A DNA stretch of 64,000 nucleotides from assembly GCA_947458455.1 (NCBI GenBank), contig CANGYJ010000001.1, positions 603,141-667,140 of the forward strand. Direction: 5' to 3'. The notes under the pieces are model-generated. The model did not search any database and was not told where the DNA came from. It was given only the letters and a program-made list of their open reading frames with translations. This document shows, in pieces, positions 8,702 to 17,998 of the stretch. The translations under genes and the position numbers were made by a program. This DNA is from Verrucomicrobiaceae bacterium. GTDB lineage: Bacteria > Verrucomicrobiota > Verrucomicrobiia > Verrucomicrobiales > Verrucomicrobiaceae. Numbering within the stretch: position 1 is the first letter of the stretch; each line of letters opens with the position of its first letter.

Positions 8702-8824
8702 ATGTCAGTTCCGTCCTCCACGCGGGAGATCGGAAAGCCGACGCCGGATGCGAAGGCCATTCGTGTGGCCCCACAGGCCGAAAAGGTGCTGATGGACGCG
8801 ATGCGGCGGCGGCTGGCGGAATGA
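8702..8824 (+). CDS. Possible 40-residue small protein
   Basis: An ATG at 8702 opens 40 codons ending in TGA at 8822. The product is basic and hydrophilic (SSTREIGKPTPDAKAI, then MDAMRRRLAE). No ribosome-binding site is evident and I recognise no family. It fills the gap between the toxin gene and hisC and may be a gene fragment or chance. Confidence 0.25.
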   Translation: MSVPSSTREIGKPTPDAKAIRVAPQAEKVLMDAMRRRLAE

Positions 8825-8886
8825 CCTCAGATATTTTATCCGAAGGAGTGGAGCCGAGAGCTTGCCACAGGCCACATTCCGGCCAT

Positions 8887-8892
8887 AGGAGG
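8887..8892 (+). promoter_or_regulatory. Strong ribosome-binding site for hisC
   Basis: AGGAGG lies nine bases before the ATG at 8902. It decides the start, because the frame stays open upstream to 8626. Confidence 0.8.
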
Positions 8893-8901
8893 CGGCACGC
8901 C

Positions 8902-9996
8902 ATGTCCATCTGGAACTTCGCCAACACTCAGCTCAAAGATCTCGTCGCCTACGAACCCGGAAAGCCCATCGAGGATGTCGCCCGCGAGCGCGGCCTGAAG
9001 CCGGAGGATATCATCAAACTGGCCTCCAACGAAAATCCTCTCGGACCTTCGCCCAAAGCCGTCGAGGCCATGAAAAAGGCGGTGGAAGAAGTTCACATCT
9101 ACCCGGACGGCGCATCGTGGAAGCTGCGCCATGCGCTGGCCGAGAAGTTTGACCTCGAAATGGGCAATTTCATCATGGGCTGCGGTTCCAACGAGGTGAT
9201 CGAATTCATCGGGCATGCCTTCCTGAAGCCGGGTGACAACATCATCACCGCTGAACACGCCTTCCTCGTCTATAAACTCATGGCGAAGGTCTTCGGGGCC
9301 GACACCATCGAGGTGCCGGACCCCGGTTATGTGCATGATCTCGATGCGATGGCGGCTGCCATCACGCCAGAGACGAAGGAAGTCTTCATCGCCAACCCAA
9401 ACAACCCCACCGGCACGCTCGTCACACAGGAGCAGATCGACCGCTTCATGGCGAAAGTGCCCGACCATGTCGTCGTCGTGTTTGATGAGGCGTATTATGA
9501 ATTCCTCGATAACCCACCGGACACGCTCAAATTCGTCCGCCAGGGCCGGAATGTTGTCGTTCTCCGCACCTTCTCGAAGATCCAAGGTCTCGCAGGCACC
9601 CGTGTGGGCTACGGCATCGCCAACAAAGAGCTCATCGATGTGCTTCAGCGCACGCGGCAGCCCTTCAACCTCAACTCCATCGCCCAGGCGGGTGCTCTCG
9701 CCGGCCTGCTGGACGAAGAGCATCAGGCCAAGACGAAGCGCATCACCGATGAAGGCCGCGACTATCTCCAAGCGCAGTTTGGTGAGTTGGGCCTCGAATA
9801 CCTCCCCAGCTACGCGAACTTCGTGCTCGTGAAGGTGGGCGATGGCAACGCCGTCTTCAAAGCCATGATGGACAAGGGCGTCATCGTCCGCGCCATGGCT
9901 GCCTACAAGCTTCCCGAATGGGTGCGCATCTCCATCGGTACCATGCCGCAGAATGAACGCTGCATCGAGGTGCTGAAGCAGGTGCTCGGCAAGTAA
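8902..9996 (+). CDS. hisC: Histidinol-phosphate aminotransferase
   Basis: 364-residue PLP enzyme of fold type I that converts imidazole-acetol phosphate and glutamate to histidinol phosphate; related enzymes also act on aromatic amino acids. Diagnostic stretches: KLASNENPLGPSPKAV, NPNNPTGTLV, VVFDEAYYEFLDN and the PLP lysine in TFSKIQGLAGTRVGYG. The length is typical. The start follows an AGGAGG site. No other his gene is in the window, so it is either a scattered his gene or an aromatic aminotransferase; the SNENPLGPSP start favours HisC. Confidence 0.93.
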   Translation: MSIWNFANTQLKDLVAYEPGKPIEDVARERGLKPEDIIKLASNENPLGPSPKAVEAMKKAVEEVHIYPDGASWKLRHALAEKFDLEMGNFIMGCGSNEVIEFIGHAFLKPGDNIITAEHAFLVYKLMAKVFGADTIEVPDPGYVHDLDAMAAAITPETKEVFIANPNNPTGTLVTQEQIDRFMAKVPDHVVVVFDEAYYEFLDNPPDTLKFVRQGRNVVVLRTFSKIQGLAGTRVGYGIANKELIDVLQRTRQPFNLNSIAQAGALAGLLDEEHQAKTKRITDEGRDYLQAQFGELGLEYLPSYANFVLVKVGDGNAVFKAMMDKGVIVRAMAAYKLPEWVRISIGTMPQNERCIEVLKQVLGK

Positions 9997-10044
9997 GCCG
10001 CAACGCCCGCTTGTGCTCGCGGCGTTTGCGCCTTGTATGGCCGC

Positions 10045-11508
10045 ATGGTCGTGAAAATCCCCTTCTTGCTCCGGCTTTGCCCGCTCCTCATCCTCGCCAC
10101 CGCGAGAGCCCAGGATGTCACCGCCCCGCCGCCGCCCGCCACCGTCGAGCCTGGACTGGAGCAGGCGGTGAAATGGAAATGGCAGATCGAGCCAGGCGAT
10201 GCCGGTGCCTGGGCCATGGCAGCCGCCACTCTCTCTCCCGCAGCATCGACCACCGACCGCAAGGCTGCCGAAGCGCCCAAGCCTCCCGTGCGCACGGCTC
10301 CTGAAAAGGCCCTCGATCACACCGTGGCCCGCGGCGAGACCCTCACCGTCATTGCCAGGCGATATGTCGTCACGGTCGAGCACATCGAGACCTTCAACTC
10401 GCTCAAAAACGATGTCATTCGCATCGGTCAAACCCTTCGCATTCCTGGCATCGAAGACATCAAGGCCATGCTTCCACCTCCGCCACCGAAGGACGACAAT
10501 GAAAACGCCGCCAGCAGCGCAAAACCAGCCGCATCGGCCCCGCCACCCGTTTTGATCGCTACCAAGCCTAAGCGTGCCCTGCCCCCGGCAGCCTGGGGCG
10601 CGGCGGCACTCGTCCGGACGCAGGTCTTTCTCGACCGGCAGGGTTTCACCCTCGGTCCCATCGACGGCACCACCGGCCCCGTGTATGAAGCCGCGTTCAA
10701 GACATTCGAAAAAGCCCGCCCAGGTCAGCTCTTCACGACCGAAGGCCAGCCCTCCGAACAGATGAAAGCCATCGGCGGAGCCTACACCGAGTATGAACTG
10801 CGCCCGGACGATCTCCGCTGGATTGACCCCATGCCGGAGGAAGCCAGCCGCAACAAAGGAGCTCCACCTCCCGTGGTGACTTTGAGTGATCTCACCTCGC
10901 AGGATTTCTTTGCCTACCACAGCGGCTGGGAATTCGTCTCTGAGCGCTTTCACGCCTCCGAGGCCTTTTTGCGCCGCATCAATCCGCATATCAAATCCCC
11001 CAACGCCCCTGGCACCACCTTCCTCGTGCCCAATGTGATCCCCTTTGAAATCGAAAACGCTCTCGCTGCCCCCGTACAGCCCGCCGCTGATCCCGCCGCA
11101 GCTGTCAAGGCCACGATTGTTGAGTTGAAGCGCCTCATCATTCGTCGTGGCGAGGAAGTCATCGCCAGCATGCCCATCTTCGTCGCTCGCCCAGGACTGC
11201 GTGGGCGAGGCACCTGGAAGGTGCTCGATGTCATCCCGCATCCCCGTTTCACCAGCACCGGCGATCCCGCCATGCCTGCGCCAGCACCACTCGTGCTCGC
11301 CCCCGGCCCGAACAATCCCGCAGGCATCGCCTGGATCAATCTCGCCAAAGCCAACGATCCAAAACCCCTGCCCTACGGCCTCCACGGCACCAGCATTCCT
11401 GGCTACATGATGCGGCAAGAAAGCATCGGTGGCTTACGCCTCGCGAATTGGGACCTCGCCCGCGTCATCCGCCTCCTCCCCGTCGGCACCGATCTGACGT
11501 GGGAGTGA
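10045..11508 (+). CDS. Exported LysM protein with degenerate L,D-transpeptidase (YkuD) domain
   Basis: 487 residues from the ATG at 10045; a TTG at 10033 is possible. A signal peptide ends near TARAQD. LysM covers residues 92-136 (YVVTVEHIETFNSL, IGQTLRIPGI). A peptidoglycan-binding-like segment follows near 200-260 and a YkuD-like domain fills the last 130 residues. The YkuD signature should read SHGC-(I/V)-R; here it is SIGGLRLANWD, with Ile and Gly463 in place of the catalytic His and Cys. The upstream HGT motif is kept (447-449). It probably binds peptidoglycan without cross-linking it. An intact enzyme of the family is encoded at 37598-38776. Confidence 0.82.
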   Translation: MVVKIPFLLRLCPLLILATARAQDVTAPPPPATVEPGLEQAVKWKWQIEPGDAGAWAMAAATLSPAASTTDRKAAEAPKPPVRTAPEKALDHTVARGETLTVIARRYVVTVEHIETFNSLKNDVIRIGQTLRIPGIEDIKAMLPPPPPKDDNENAASSAKPAASAPPPVLIATKPKRALPPAAWGAAALVRTQVFLDRQGFTLGPIDGTTGPVYEAAFKTFEKARPGQLFTTEGQPSEQMKAIGGAYTEYELRPDDLRWIDPMPEEASRNKGAPPPVVTLSDLTSQDFFAYHSGWEFVSERFHASEAFLRRINPHIKSPNAPGTTFLVPNVIPFEIENALAAPVQPAADPAAAVKATIVELKRLIIRRGEEVIASMPIFVARPGLRGRGTWKVLDVIPHPRFTSTGDPAMPAPAPLVLAPGPNNPAGIAWINLAKANDPKPLPYGLHGTSIPGYMMRQESIGGLRLANWDLARVIRLLPVGTDLTWE

Positions 11509-11588
11509 TCAAGCCCGTGAACGAGTCACCTTGCTCGACTGGAAATCTTGATCAAATCCCCCGTCTGGCTGCTTTTGAAGGAGTGCCC

Positions 11589-12581
11589 ATGAAATGCCTC
11601 CTTCTATCCCTCCTCGTCGCCAGTTCTACTTTCGCTCAAGACGACCTCAAACCGCTGCGAGCGGGCATCATCGGTCTCGATACCTCCCACGTCCCAGCCT
11701 TCACGAAGCTCTTCAACAAGGGCGAGACATCGGGCGAACTCGCAGGCATCAAAGTCACCACCGGCTACACCGGCGGCACAGACATGCCGGCCAGCAAGGA
11801 TCGCAAAGAGAAGTTCACCCAGCAGCTTCGCGACATGGGCGTGGAGATCGTGCCAACCATCCCGGAACTCCTCGCGAAGGTCGATGTGGTGCTGCTGGAG
11901 AGCGTGGATGGCCGCATCCATCTGCAAGAAGCGCGGGAGATTTTCAAAGCGGGTAAGCCCGTCTTCATCGACAAACCCGTCGCTGGCACGCTGGCGGAGG
12001 CCATCGCGATCTTTGAACTCGCGAAGAAGAGCAACGTGAAGGTCTGGTCCAGCTCGTCCTCGCGCTTCGGAGCCGATTTGATCGCCATGAAGACGAACCC
12101 CGAGATCGGCGACATCCTCAGCGTGACGACCTGGGGCCCGTGCTCGTATCAGAGCGGCACGCCGGACCTCTTCTTCTACGCCATCCACGGCATCGAGTCG
12201 CTCTTCGCGCTCATGGGCACCGGCTGCGAGACCGTTTCACGTACCAAAGGCCCCGTGACCGATCAAGTCACCGGCGTGTGGAAAGACGGCCGTGTCGGCA
12301 CCTATCGCGGCATCGTGAAAGGCAAGTCAGAGTTCGGAGCGCTCGTCTTCGGCGGCGCCGGTGTGCGTCAAGGTGCCAAAACCATCAGCTACGAAGCCCT
12401 CTGCCGTCAGATCGGCACCTTCTTCCGCACCGGCACCCCACCCGTGAGCGAAGCCGAGACGATCGAAATCTTCACCTTCATGGAAGGCGCCGATGAAAGC
12501 CTCCGTCAGGGCGGGAAACCCGTCGCGCTAGCCGATGTGCTCGCCAAGGCGAAGGCAGAAGCGTCAAAGCTCATCAAGTAA
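11589..12581 (+). CDS. Exported Gfo/Idh/MocA-family oxidoreductase
   Basis: 330 residues from an ATG preceded by AAGGAG at 11578-11583. A Sec signal peptide (MKCLLLSLLVASSTFAQ) precedes a Rossmann fold that begins RAGIIGLDTSHVPAF. The usual glycine motif is weak, but the later FIDKPVAGTLAEAI corresponds to the conserved EKP segment, with Asp for Glu. Members oxidise or rearrange sugars using NAD(P). Cofactor supply outside the cytoplasm is a known puzzle for exported members and is not resolved by the sequence. The next gene is a second family member, so they probably act in one pathway. Confidence 0.85.
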   Translation: MKCLLLSLLVASSTFAQDDLKPLRAGIIGLDTSHVPAFTKLFNKGETSGELAGIKVTTGYTGGTDMPASKDRKEKFTQQLRDMGVEIVPTIPELLAKVDVVLLESVDGRIHLQEAREIFKAGKPVFIDKPVAGTLAEAIAIFELAKKSNVKVWSSSSSRFGADLIAMKTNPEIGDILSVTTWGPCSYQSGTPDLFFYAIHGIESLFALMGTGCETVSRTKGPVTDQVTGVWKDGRVGTYRGIVKGKSEFGALVFGGAGVRQGAKTISYEALCRQIGTFFRTGTPPVSEAETIEIFTFMEGADESLRQGGKPVALADVLAKAKAEASKLIK

Positions 12582-12599
12582 TTTAACCAATCGAAGACC

Positions 12600-14036
12600 A
12601 TGCTCACACCCACACGCCGACGCTTTTTTGAAGAATCCTTGATGGCTGCTGCCGCTGTCGCTTTGCCGCAAAACTTGCTCGGAGCCGATCCGGCACCGGT
12701 TTCGGCGAATGAGAAGATCACGGCAGCGATCATCGGCTGCGGGATTCGCGGGAAGGCACATGCGCGGGAGCTGGCGAGGCTCGCTGACTGCGATGTGGCG
12801 TATGTCTGCGATCCCGATCTCGATCGCGCGGATGAGGTGGGCGCGTTGCTGGTCGAGTTGAAGCGGCCGATGCCGAAAAAGGTGCAGGACTTGCGGAAGG
12901 TGCTCGAAGACAAAGCGGTGGATGTCGTTTTCATCGCCACGCCGAACCACTGGCATGCGCTGGCGGCGATCTGGGCGATGCAGGCGGGTAAGGATGTGTA
13001 TGTCGAGAAGCCGGTGAGCCAGAATGTCGAGGAAGGCCGCCGCATGGTGCAGGTGGCTCGAAAGCTGGGGCGCATCGCGCAAACCGGCACTCAAAATCGC
13101 TCGCGCGGCGCTTTGGCCGAGGCGGTGAAGTTCATGCGCGAGGGCAAACTGGGCGACGTAAAGCTCGCGAAGAGCATCATCTACAGCGGACGCGGCAGCA
13201 TCGGCGGCCCGGCGGAGTGTGTGATGCCGCCGCGCTGCGATTACGACCTTTGGGCCGGTCCCGCGCCGATGACGAAGCTCACGCGGCCGAAGTTCCACTA
13301 TGACTGGCATTGGTTCTGGGACACCGGCAACGGCGAGATCGGCAACAACAACGTTCACTCACTCGACATCTGCCGCTGGGGCCTCGGCGTGACCGGTTTG
13401 GGCAAGAGCGTGCTCAGCTACGGCGGTCGCCTCGGCTACACGGATGTCGCCGAGACACCCAACTCGCAGGTCGGCATCTTCGACTTCGGCGACAAGACCA
13501 TCGTCTCCGAAACACGCGGCCTCAAAACCGTGCCGTTTCATCCCACGATCAAATCCATGTGGTTCTTCTACGGCAGCGAGGGCATCATCGCCGACACCAG
13601 CCTCTTTGATCCCAAAGGCAATCTCGTCCGCGCCTTTGAAGGCAAATCCGAGAACCACTTCGCCAATTTCCTCCGCGCCGTCCGCAGCCGCAAGCACACC
13701 GACCTCGCCGCCGACATCGAGGAAGGCCATCAAAGCACCGCGCTCTGCCACATCGCGAACATCTCGTATCGCCTCGGCTCGAAAAGCTCCGTGAACGACA
13801 TCTCAAAGAATCTCAGCGACATCCAAGCTCACGAAGACGTGCAGGACACGCTGGAGCGCACGAAACACTACCTCACCGAAGCCGGAGTCGATCTCGACAA
13901 GACCCAACTCAACCTCGGACAGCATCTCCGCGTCGATGGCGACAAGGAAAGCTTCCTCGACAACCCCGCCGCGAATGCGCTGCTCACTCGCGAGTATCGC
14001 GCGCCGTTTGTGATGCCGAAGCTGAGTGAGATTTGA
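12600..14036 (+). CDS. Gfo/Idh/MocA-family dehydrogenase with Tat-like signal
   Basis: 478 residues. The start TPTRRRFFEESLMAAAAVAL has twin arginines and a following hydrophobic stretch, so export folded with bound cofactor by Tat is likely. The Rossmann motif AAIIGCGIRGKAHAREL is intact, as is VYVEKPVSQNVEEGRRM; HYDWHWFWDTGNGEIGNN holds the C-terminal substrate-domain histidines and is typical of the PVC secreted subgroup. The gene lies 18 bp after the first Gfo/Idh/MocA gene and 23 bp before a lactonase gene. Together they suggest oxidation of a sugar to a lactone and hydrolysis to the acid; substrate unknown. Confidence 0.92.
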   Translation: MLTPTRRRFFEESLMAAAAVALPQNLLGADPAPVSANEKITAAIIGCGIRGKAHARELARLADCDVAYVCDPDLDRADEVGALLVELKRPMPKKVQDLRKVLEDKAVDVVFIATPNHWHALAAIWAMQAGKDVYVEKPVSQNVEEGRRMVQVARKLGRIAQTGTQNRSRGALAEAVKFMREGKLGDVKLAKSIIYSGRGSIGGPAECVMPPRCDYDLWAGPAPMTKLTRPKFHYDWHWFWDTGNGEIGNNNVHSLDICRWGLGVTGLGKSVLSYGGRLGYTDVAETPNSQVGIFDFGDKTIVSETRGLKTVPFHPTIKSMWFFYGSEGIIADTSLFDPKGNLVRAFEGKSENHFANFLRAVRSRKHTDLAADIEEGHQSTALCHIANISYRLGSKSSVNDISKNLSDIQAHEDVQDTLERTKHYLTEAGVDLDKTQLNLGQHLRVDGDKESFLDNPAANALLTREYRAPFVMPKLSEI

Positions 14037-14059
14037 AGTACCAAGTCCGTTTGGACCTC

Positions 14060-15163
14060 ATGCGCTCCATTCTCCTCGTGTTGCTCGCCGTGCCTGCTTT
14101 TGCCACTGAACCTGTCGTTTTTGTCTCGGCCTTTGCCTCGGGCGAAAAGGCAGGGATTCATGCGTTTGGCCTCGATTCGGAAAAAGGCACACTGAAGCCG
14201 CTGAAACGCACCACGGGCATGCAGAGCCCGTTTTTCATGGCGATCTCGCCGGACAAGCGGTTCTTGTATTCGATCGACGAATTCGGCGGGAAGGACAATT
14301 TCGTTGCTGCCTTTGCTATCGAGGGCCGTGGGGGCGATTTGAGACCGCTGAACCGCCAAAACACACGCGGCACGGCCTCGTGCTTTGTCGAAGTCGATCC
14401 CACGGGCAAGACCGTGCTCATCGCGAACTACAGCAGCGGCAATGTGAGCTCGTTTCCGGTGAAGAGCGACGGCTCTCTCGGCGAATCGGCATCGTTTTTC
14501 CAGCACAGCGGCTCCAGTGCCGACCCCGAGCGCCAGAAAGGACCCAACGCGCACTGTTTCGTCATCAGCCCCGATGGCCAACACGCTCTCGCCTGCGATC
14601 TCGGCATCGACAAGGTCATGATCTACACGCTCGACGCCGCCACCGCGAAACTCGCGCCGAACACCGCGCAGCCCTTCGCCAAACTCACGCCCGGCAGCGG
14701 CCCGCGTCATCTGACCTTCCATCCGAACGGCAAGCTCGTCTATCTCATCAACGAACTCGCCAACACGATCACCGTCTTCGATTGGAGCGCCGCTGATGGC
14801 ACGCTGAAGGAGAAGCAAAGCATCGCTACGCTGCCAAAAGACTTCACCGGCAAGAGCTACACCGCCGACTTAAAGATCACGCCCGATGGCAAGCACCTCT
14901 ACGGCACCAATCGCGGCCACGACAGCCTCGCCAGCTACCGCATTGCCGACGACGGCACGCTCACGCTCCTCGCCATCCAACCCAGCGGTGGCAAAGGCCC
15001 GCAAAACCTCCTCATCCCCCCCGATGGCCGCTGGCTCCTCTGCGCCAACATGCCGGGGAATAATGTCGCCGTTTTCCAGATCGACGCCGCCAGTGGCGCG
15101 ATCACCACGAAGGGCGAACCCGTCGAAGTGCCGATGGCTTCCTGCATTCGCTGGATGGATTGA
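14060..15163 (+). CDS. Exported lactonase, seven-bladed propeller (Pgl/YbhE family)
   Basis: 367 residues from the ATG at 14060, giving a clean signal peptide MRSILLVLLAVPAFA; an upstream TTG at 14033 would lengthen it by nine residues. Repeated blades read HCFVISPDGQHALACDLG, GPRHLTFHPNGKLVYLIN, LKITPDGKHLYGTNRGHDS and GPQNLLIPPDGRWLLCANM. These match 6-phosphogluconolactonase-like enzymes, with the conserved His, Arg and Glu of the active site visible in GPRH and INE. It follows two dehydrogenase genes and probably hydrolyses their lactone product in the periplasm. Confidence 0.9.
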   Translation: MRSILLVLLAVPAFATEPVVFVSAFASGEKAGIHAFGLDSEKGTLKPLKRTTGMQSPFFMAISPDKRFLYSIDEFGGKDNFVAAFAIEGRGGDLRPLNRQNTRGTASCFVEVDPTGKTVLIANYSSGNVSSFPVKSDGSLGESASFFQHSGSSADPERQKGPNAHCFVISPDGQHALACDLGIDKVMIYTLDAATAKLAPNTAQPFAKLTPGSGPRHLTFHPNGKLVYLINELANTITVFDWSAADGTLKEKQSIATLPKDFTGKSYTADLKITPDGKHLYGTNRGHDSLASYRIADDGTLTLLAIQPSGGKGPQNLLIPPDGRWLLCANMPGNNVAVFQIDAASGAITTKGEPVEVPMASCIRWMD

Positions 15164-15186
15164 TCTTGAATCCTCGCATGCGCGGC

Positions 15187-15338
15187 AGCGTCGTGGAGTG
15201 CGGTGGCAAGCCTTGGCGCGACACCGCTGTCGCCAGCCGGACAGCGATCAAAGGCCACAGAGCATTCTTACCGCGCTCGACAGCGGTGTCGCCGATGCAA
15301 GCGTAGCTTGCATCTCTGCCACCGCACTCCACGACGCT
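15187..15338. repeat. Nested inverted-repeat element, 152 bp
   Basis: Outer arms of 22 bp match perfectly: 15187-15208 begins AGCGTCGTGGAG and 15317-15338 ends CTCCACGACGCT. A second perfect pair of 14 bp lies inside (15218-15231, GCGACACCGCTGTC; 15279-15292). A third hairpin GATGCAAGC-GTA-GCTTGCATC occupies 15294-15314. No ORF is inside. It looks like a non-autonomous miniature element or a large transcript hairpin between the lactonase and BNR genes. Confidence 0.85.
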
Positions 15339-15399
15339 CTCGCGAATTCGAGCACCGCATCGTTGAAGAGTCTCCTGCACAAGACGCGTATCCGTTCAC

Positions 15400-16587
15400 A
15401 TGCCAAAACTCATCCTCTGCGTCCTTCTCCTCTCGGCGGTGCAAACTCTGCTCGCGGCCGAACCGCTCGACTACACCGTAAAGCTCGAAAAGGTGATGAA
15501 GCATGATGACGGCAAGTTCCTGTGGTTCCATCCACGTGCCGCCGCCGTGCCGGGTGGGGTGGTGATGACGATTCAGAAACACCTCAAGGTCTCCGACTAC
15601 TACTCCGGGCTGCATTTCATGCGGCGCGATGGCGTGGATGGAGCCTGGAGCGGGCCGGTGCTGCCGCCGGAGATCGATTGGCAGCCGCAGGCGGATGGCG
15701 TGACGCTCAGCGTGGCCGATGTGACGCCGGGCTGGCATGAGAAGACGGGCAAGCTCATCGCCATCGGCTGCCGCGTGCGCTACAGCCCAAAGGGCAAGCA
15801 GCTCGATGATGTGAAGCGAGCGCACCAGACCGTGTATGCCGTCTTTGACCCGAAAACGTCGAAATGGACGTCGTGGCAGATTTTGGAGCTACCAGAGAGC
15901 GAGGAGTTCAATTTCGCCCGCAACGCCTGCGCCCAGTGGGTCGTCAACAACGACGGGAAGCTGCTCGTGCCGCTCTACATCGGTAAAAGCGCCAAAAGCC
16001 GCTTCAGCACGACGGTGGCCGAATGCCACTTTGACGGCGAAAAACTCGTCTATGAGCGAAACGGCGATGTTTTGCGCCTCGACGTAGCGCGTGGGCTTTA
16101 TGAGCCATCGCTGATCGCGTTTGGCGGTCGCTACTATCTCACGCTGCGCAATGATGTGCGCGGCTATGTCAGCGTGAGCGATGATGGCCTGCACTTTGCC
16201 GAACCAAAGCCCTGGACCTTCGACGAGGGCGCTGAACTGGGCAGCTACAATACGCAGCAGCACTGGCTGGCGCACCGCGATGGCCTCTTCCTCGTCTATA
16301 CCCGACGCGGCGCAAACAACGACCACATCGTCCGCCATCGTGCGCCGCTCTTCATGGCCCGCGTCGATGCCGAGAAGCTCCAGATCATCCGCTCGACCGA
16401 AAAAGTCGTCGTGCCGGAGCGGGGCGCGGAGCTTGGAAACTTCGGCTGCGCCCGCATCAGCGAGAACGAATCCTGGGTAACCGTCTGCGAGGGCATGTTC
16501 ATGAAGGACAGCGCCAAACGCGGAGCCGAGGGAGCGACGTTCGTGGCGCGGATTTTATGGTCGAAGCCTGATACGCTAGGTCGGTAG
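15400..16587 (+). CDS. Exported BNR/sialidase-fold protein
   Basis: 395 residues with signal peptide MPKLILCVLLLSAVQTLLA. The body is a six-bladed propeller of the sialidase/neuraminidase superfamily, with stretches such as YEPSLIAFGGRYYLTLRND, YVSVSDDGLHF and FLVYTRRGANND. The bladed S-x-D-x-G-x-x-F element is present once (VSDDGLHF). Glycoside hydrolase activity is possible, but the arginine triad of true sialidases cannot be assigned with certainty. The 3' end overlaps that of the convergent DUF362 gene by 12 bp. Confidence 0.75.
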   Translation: MPKLILCVLLLSAVQTLLAAEPLDYTVKLEKVMKHDDGKFLWFHPRAAAVPGGVVMTIQKHLKVSDYYSGLHFMRRDGVDGAWSGPVLPPEIDWQPQADGVTLSVADVTPGWHEKTGKLIAIGCRVRYSPKGKQLDDVKRAHQTVYAVFDPKTSKWTSWQILELPESEEFNFARNACAQWVVNNDGKLLVPLYIGKSAKSRFSTTVAECHFDGEKLVYERNGDVLRLDVARGLYEPSLIAFGGRYYLTLRNDVRGYVSVSDDGLHFAEPKPWTFDEGAELGSYNTQQHWLAHRDGLFLVYTRRGANNDHIVRHRAPLFMARVDAEKLQIIRSTEKVVVPERGAELGNFGCARISENESWVTVCEGMFMKDSAKRGAEGATFVARILWSKPDTLGR

Positions 16588-17991
16588 GTGACGCGAAGCA
16601 CATCGCCGTTCCGGACTTTCGAGGTGGCCGTGCCAGCCGAAGTGGCAGCGGAAGTCGAGGGTGTGGGTCATTTTCTCGAAGGCATCGACGTTCCAATCGG
16701 GGTTGTTGGAACTCACGCGAATATCGGAAGGTTGGAAGGCGACGAGCGGCAGTTCTTTGAGCGTGAAGGAACCGGCGAGCAGGCGTGTTTGACGCCAATC
16801 GAAGCCCATCAGCCGGGCACTCACGCAATCGACGGCCACCGGATGGGTGCCCGCGAGAACCACGCCGCAGGGCTTGAGATCACAGGCCATGGGGCCATCC
16901 CCTTCCCCGGCGATGAGGCCATCGACGAGGATGAGCTGGCGCTGGGGCTTCGTGCGAGGTTTCGCATCGCCGTCGAAGTAGCTGAAGCATTTGTGCAAAT
17001 CGAGGATCATGCGCCAGGCGGTGTCGTTGCCATGCCAATTGCCGGAGCGGACGACTTTTTGCGTGTCACCAAAGACGAGGCGGCCGAGTTTTTTGAGAGG
17101 CACGAAGAGCCAGGAGAGGAAGTGGCGACCAAAGAGGATCTTTTTGGCGCTGCGCATGAGAAAGCCCTCCAGCACCCGCTTCGAGCTGGATTCGGCAAAT
17201 TGATCCCCACCCTCCGCTGGTGTGCCCTCGGTATGCCGCGGGAGCCAGTTCGTGCGGGGCGTGGTGCCCACAAGGTTTTTCAAAGCGACGGTAAGGCCCA
17301 CTTTTTTGTGGGTTTTGAGCTTGGGGAGGTTGATGAGCACATCGGCAGCCATGGGAGTGCGGCAGATGCGGTATTCGTGATGCGGATCGCTGTGCTGGCG
17401 GTTCGTCGTGGCGAAGTCGTAGGAGGCTCCGTAGAGCTTGCCGAGGCCGGGGAAGCCGAAGAACTCGCTCTTTTCATCGAGATGCACATCCACGGCACCC
17501 GCAGGATCGCTCGGCAGCTCGCGTTTGGAGACGGTGACGCCATCGACGACCTTCCACTCCTCGCAGCGCATGTCGAAAAGCGTGAAGGTGATGCCCGGAA
17601 AGTCGCGTCGACATTCCTCGATGAGGTCATCGAGCCGGTGGAGCCTTCGGATGGCATCGAAAGACGAATCGCTCTGCGGCGCATCGCAAAGGGTGACGCG
17701 TCCGCAGCCACGGAGCTGCCGGGCAGCCCAGAGGGCCACCTCGCGGACAAAGGCGGGATGCGTGATGATGGCCAGCCAGCTCGCCTCCTCGTGCGGGGTG
17801 CGGGTATCGTGCTCCTTGACCCAGTTTGGCTTGATGACGACGTGCTCACCCGGCTGGATGAAGTCTCCCGGCAGCTCGATGGCGGCGATGGCGGCCTCGA
17901 TTTGCCCGCGAAGCAGTGCCGCGTCCTCATACGCCGGCTGGCCGCGGATAACGGAGACGTGGGAGGAGCCAAAAGAGGACGGAGTGAGCAT
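16576..17991 (-). CDS. DUF362 protein
   Basis: 471 residues of the DUF362 family, whose function is not settled; some members are fused to ferredoxin domains, but this one has no CxxCxxC cluster. Recognisable parts: GEHVVIKPNWVKEHD near residue 50, DVLINLPKLKTHKKVGLTVA near 215 (the hallmark of the family) and LILVDGLIAGEGDGPMACD near 370, then VAVDCVSARLMGFD. No signal peptide is seen, so it is probably cytoplasmic. It is divergent from the AsmA-like gene with a gap of only about 50 bp that contains a heptamer repeat. Confidence 0.88.
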   Translation of the reverse strand: MLTPSSFGSSHVSVIRGQPAYEDAALLRGQIEAAIAAIELPGDFIQPGEHVVIKPNWVKEHDTRTPHEEASWLAIITHPAFVREVALWAARQLRGCGRVTLCDAPQSDSSFDAIRRLHRLDDLIEECRRDFPGITFTLFDMRCEEWKVVDGVTVSKRELPSDPAGAVDVHLDEKSEFFGFPGLGKLYGASYDFATTNRQHSDPHHEYRICRTPMAADVLINLPKLKTHKKVGLTVALKNLVGTTPRTNWLPRHTEGTPAEGGDQFAESSSKRVLEGFLMRSAKKILFGRHFLSWLFVPLKKLGRLVFGDTQKVVRSGNWHGNDTAWRMILDLHKCFSYFDGDAKPRTKPQRQLILVDGLIAGEGDGPMACDLKPCGVVLAGTHPVAVDCVSARLMGFDWRQTRLLAGSFTLKELPLVAFQPSDIRVSSNNPDWNVDAFEKMTHTLDFRCHFGWHGHLESPERRCASRHLPT

Positions 17992-17998
17992 TCAGGCA

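Noticed and set aside
8836..11418. Very long minus-strand open frame (860 codons)
   Set aside because: It is antisense to hisC and the LysM gene, both strongly supported, and shows no domain.
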